A stretch of 64,000 bases of DNA, taken from Thiohalocapsa sp. (GTDB lineage: Bacteria > Pseudomonadota > Gammaproteobacteria > Chromatiales > Chromatiaceae). The DNA lies in NCBI GenBank assembly GCA_028277725.1, contig JANQFX010000046.1, positions 1 to 64,000 on the forward strand, given 5' to 3'. The position numbers and the translations under genes are program-made. This document shows positions 63,832-64,000 of this stretch, piece after piece; the stretch's first letter is position 1, and every line of letters begins with the position of its first letter. Below the pieces are notes generated by a model. That model made no database searches. It was not told the origin of the DNA and was given only the letters and a program-made list of their open reading frames with translations.

Positions 63832-64000
63832 ATGGCAATCGACCGCCTATGCTCCAGATCGGTCCCCGGCTCGCTCGGGCTCGTCGTCGTCTTGGCCCTG
63901 CTGACGCTGTTGCTATGGAATGCGGACGGGGCGCGGTCCTGGGCGCAGGCCGCTGAGACTGAGGCCGAGCCCCTGCCGGATCCGCTGACGCTGCAGGCGG
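63832..64000 (+). CDS. Exported protein, N-terminal fragment (possibly TolC-like)
   Basis: The frame opens at ATG 63832 and runs 56 codons off the right edge. It has a basic start, a hydrophobic segment (LGLVVVLALLTLLLWN) and then AEPLPDPLTLQA. That last motif resembles the beginning of mature TolC-family outer-membrane proteins, where LTLxxALxxA starts the first helix. The stretch is too short for more than a hint. It is divergent from ybgC. Confidence 0.5.
   Translation, partial: MAIDRLCSRSVPGSLGLVVVLALLTLLLWNADGARSWAQAAETEAEPLPDPLTLQA

Overview
The window is high-G+C bacterial DNA with gammaproteobacterial gene order: rpmH-rnpA-yidC-mnmE facing away from dnaA-dnaN-recF-gyrB, then gmhB and glyQS, the tolQRAB-pal-cpoB cluster, and secB-gpsA. 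A purple sulfur bacterium or close relative (Chromatiales) is my best guess. The hints are a persulfide-sensor-like ArsR regulator beside a rhodanese, a tandem periplasmic thioredoxin and a TauE/SafE exporter. None of these is decisive. No rRNA, tRNA or CRISPR array was recognised.

Layout. 1-1.1 kb: end of an IS66-type element carrying an in-frame TnpB-TnpC fusion. It sits inside a RES-type toxin gene, so the Xre/ParS-type antitoxin at 1.1-1.5 kb has lost its partner. 1.7-6.2 kb: hisI, pyrC, a small coiled-coil protein, a tandem thioredoxin and an isolated ruvB. 6.4-6.6 kb: a DnaA-box cluster resembling the dnaA-dnaN spacer. 6.7-10.2 kb: GT2, GT39 and PAP2 genes for lipid-linked sugar transfer. 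10.3-14.4 kb: cobalamin transport genes btuF-btuC-btuD overlapping a cobyrinate a,c-diamide synthase. 14.4-25.4 kb: the chromosome-origin region, with two parS sites inside recF. 25.5-30.7 kb: gmhB, glyS, glyQ and a CDF cation exporter.

30.8-35.3 kb: nitrogen control, with glnA (GS-I, adenylylation Tyr397), an NtrC-type site, ntrB and ntrC. 35.6-39.1 kb: two unknown small proteins, a KamA-like radical SAM enzyme and trmL. 39.1-41.7 kb: gpsA, secB, a membrane rhodanese and the SqrR/BigR-like regulator. 41.7-45.5 kb: envC, ctpA and a DJ-1 family protein. 45.5-50.9 kb: a WecA-like initiating transferase, a CapD/WbpM-type dehydratase and a GspE ATPase with a long acidic extension, closely packed. 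50.9-52.4 kb: GS-II behind a textbook sigma-54 promoter and a near-perfect NtrC palindrome. 52.6-57.7 kb: a Hanks-type kinase, an exported DUF1028 protein, a REC-GGDEF protein and a TauE/SafE exporter. 57.7-63.6 kb: ybgC-tolQ-tolR-tolA-tolB-pal-cpoB on the minus strand. 63.8 kb to the end: start of an exported protein.

How it fits together. Two glutamine synthetases with NtrBC and matching DNA sites form one nitrogen-control unit spread over about 22 kb. DnaA boxes at 6.4, 18.7 and 20.4-20.6 kb, plus parS inside recF, mark the replication and segregation region. Envelope maintenance (tol, envC, ctpA, yidC, secB) and polysaccharide or lipid glycosylation fill much of the rest. The least expected features are the second DnaA-box and unwinding-element-like cluster, the disrupted toxin gene, the Cys49/Cys115 regulator and the GS-II control region.
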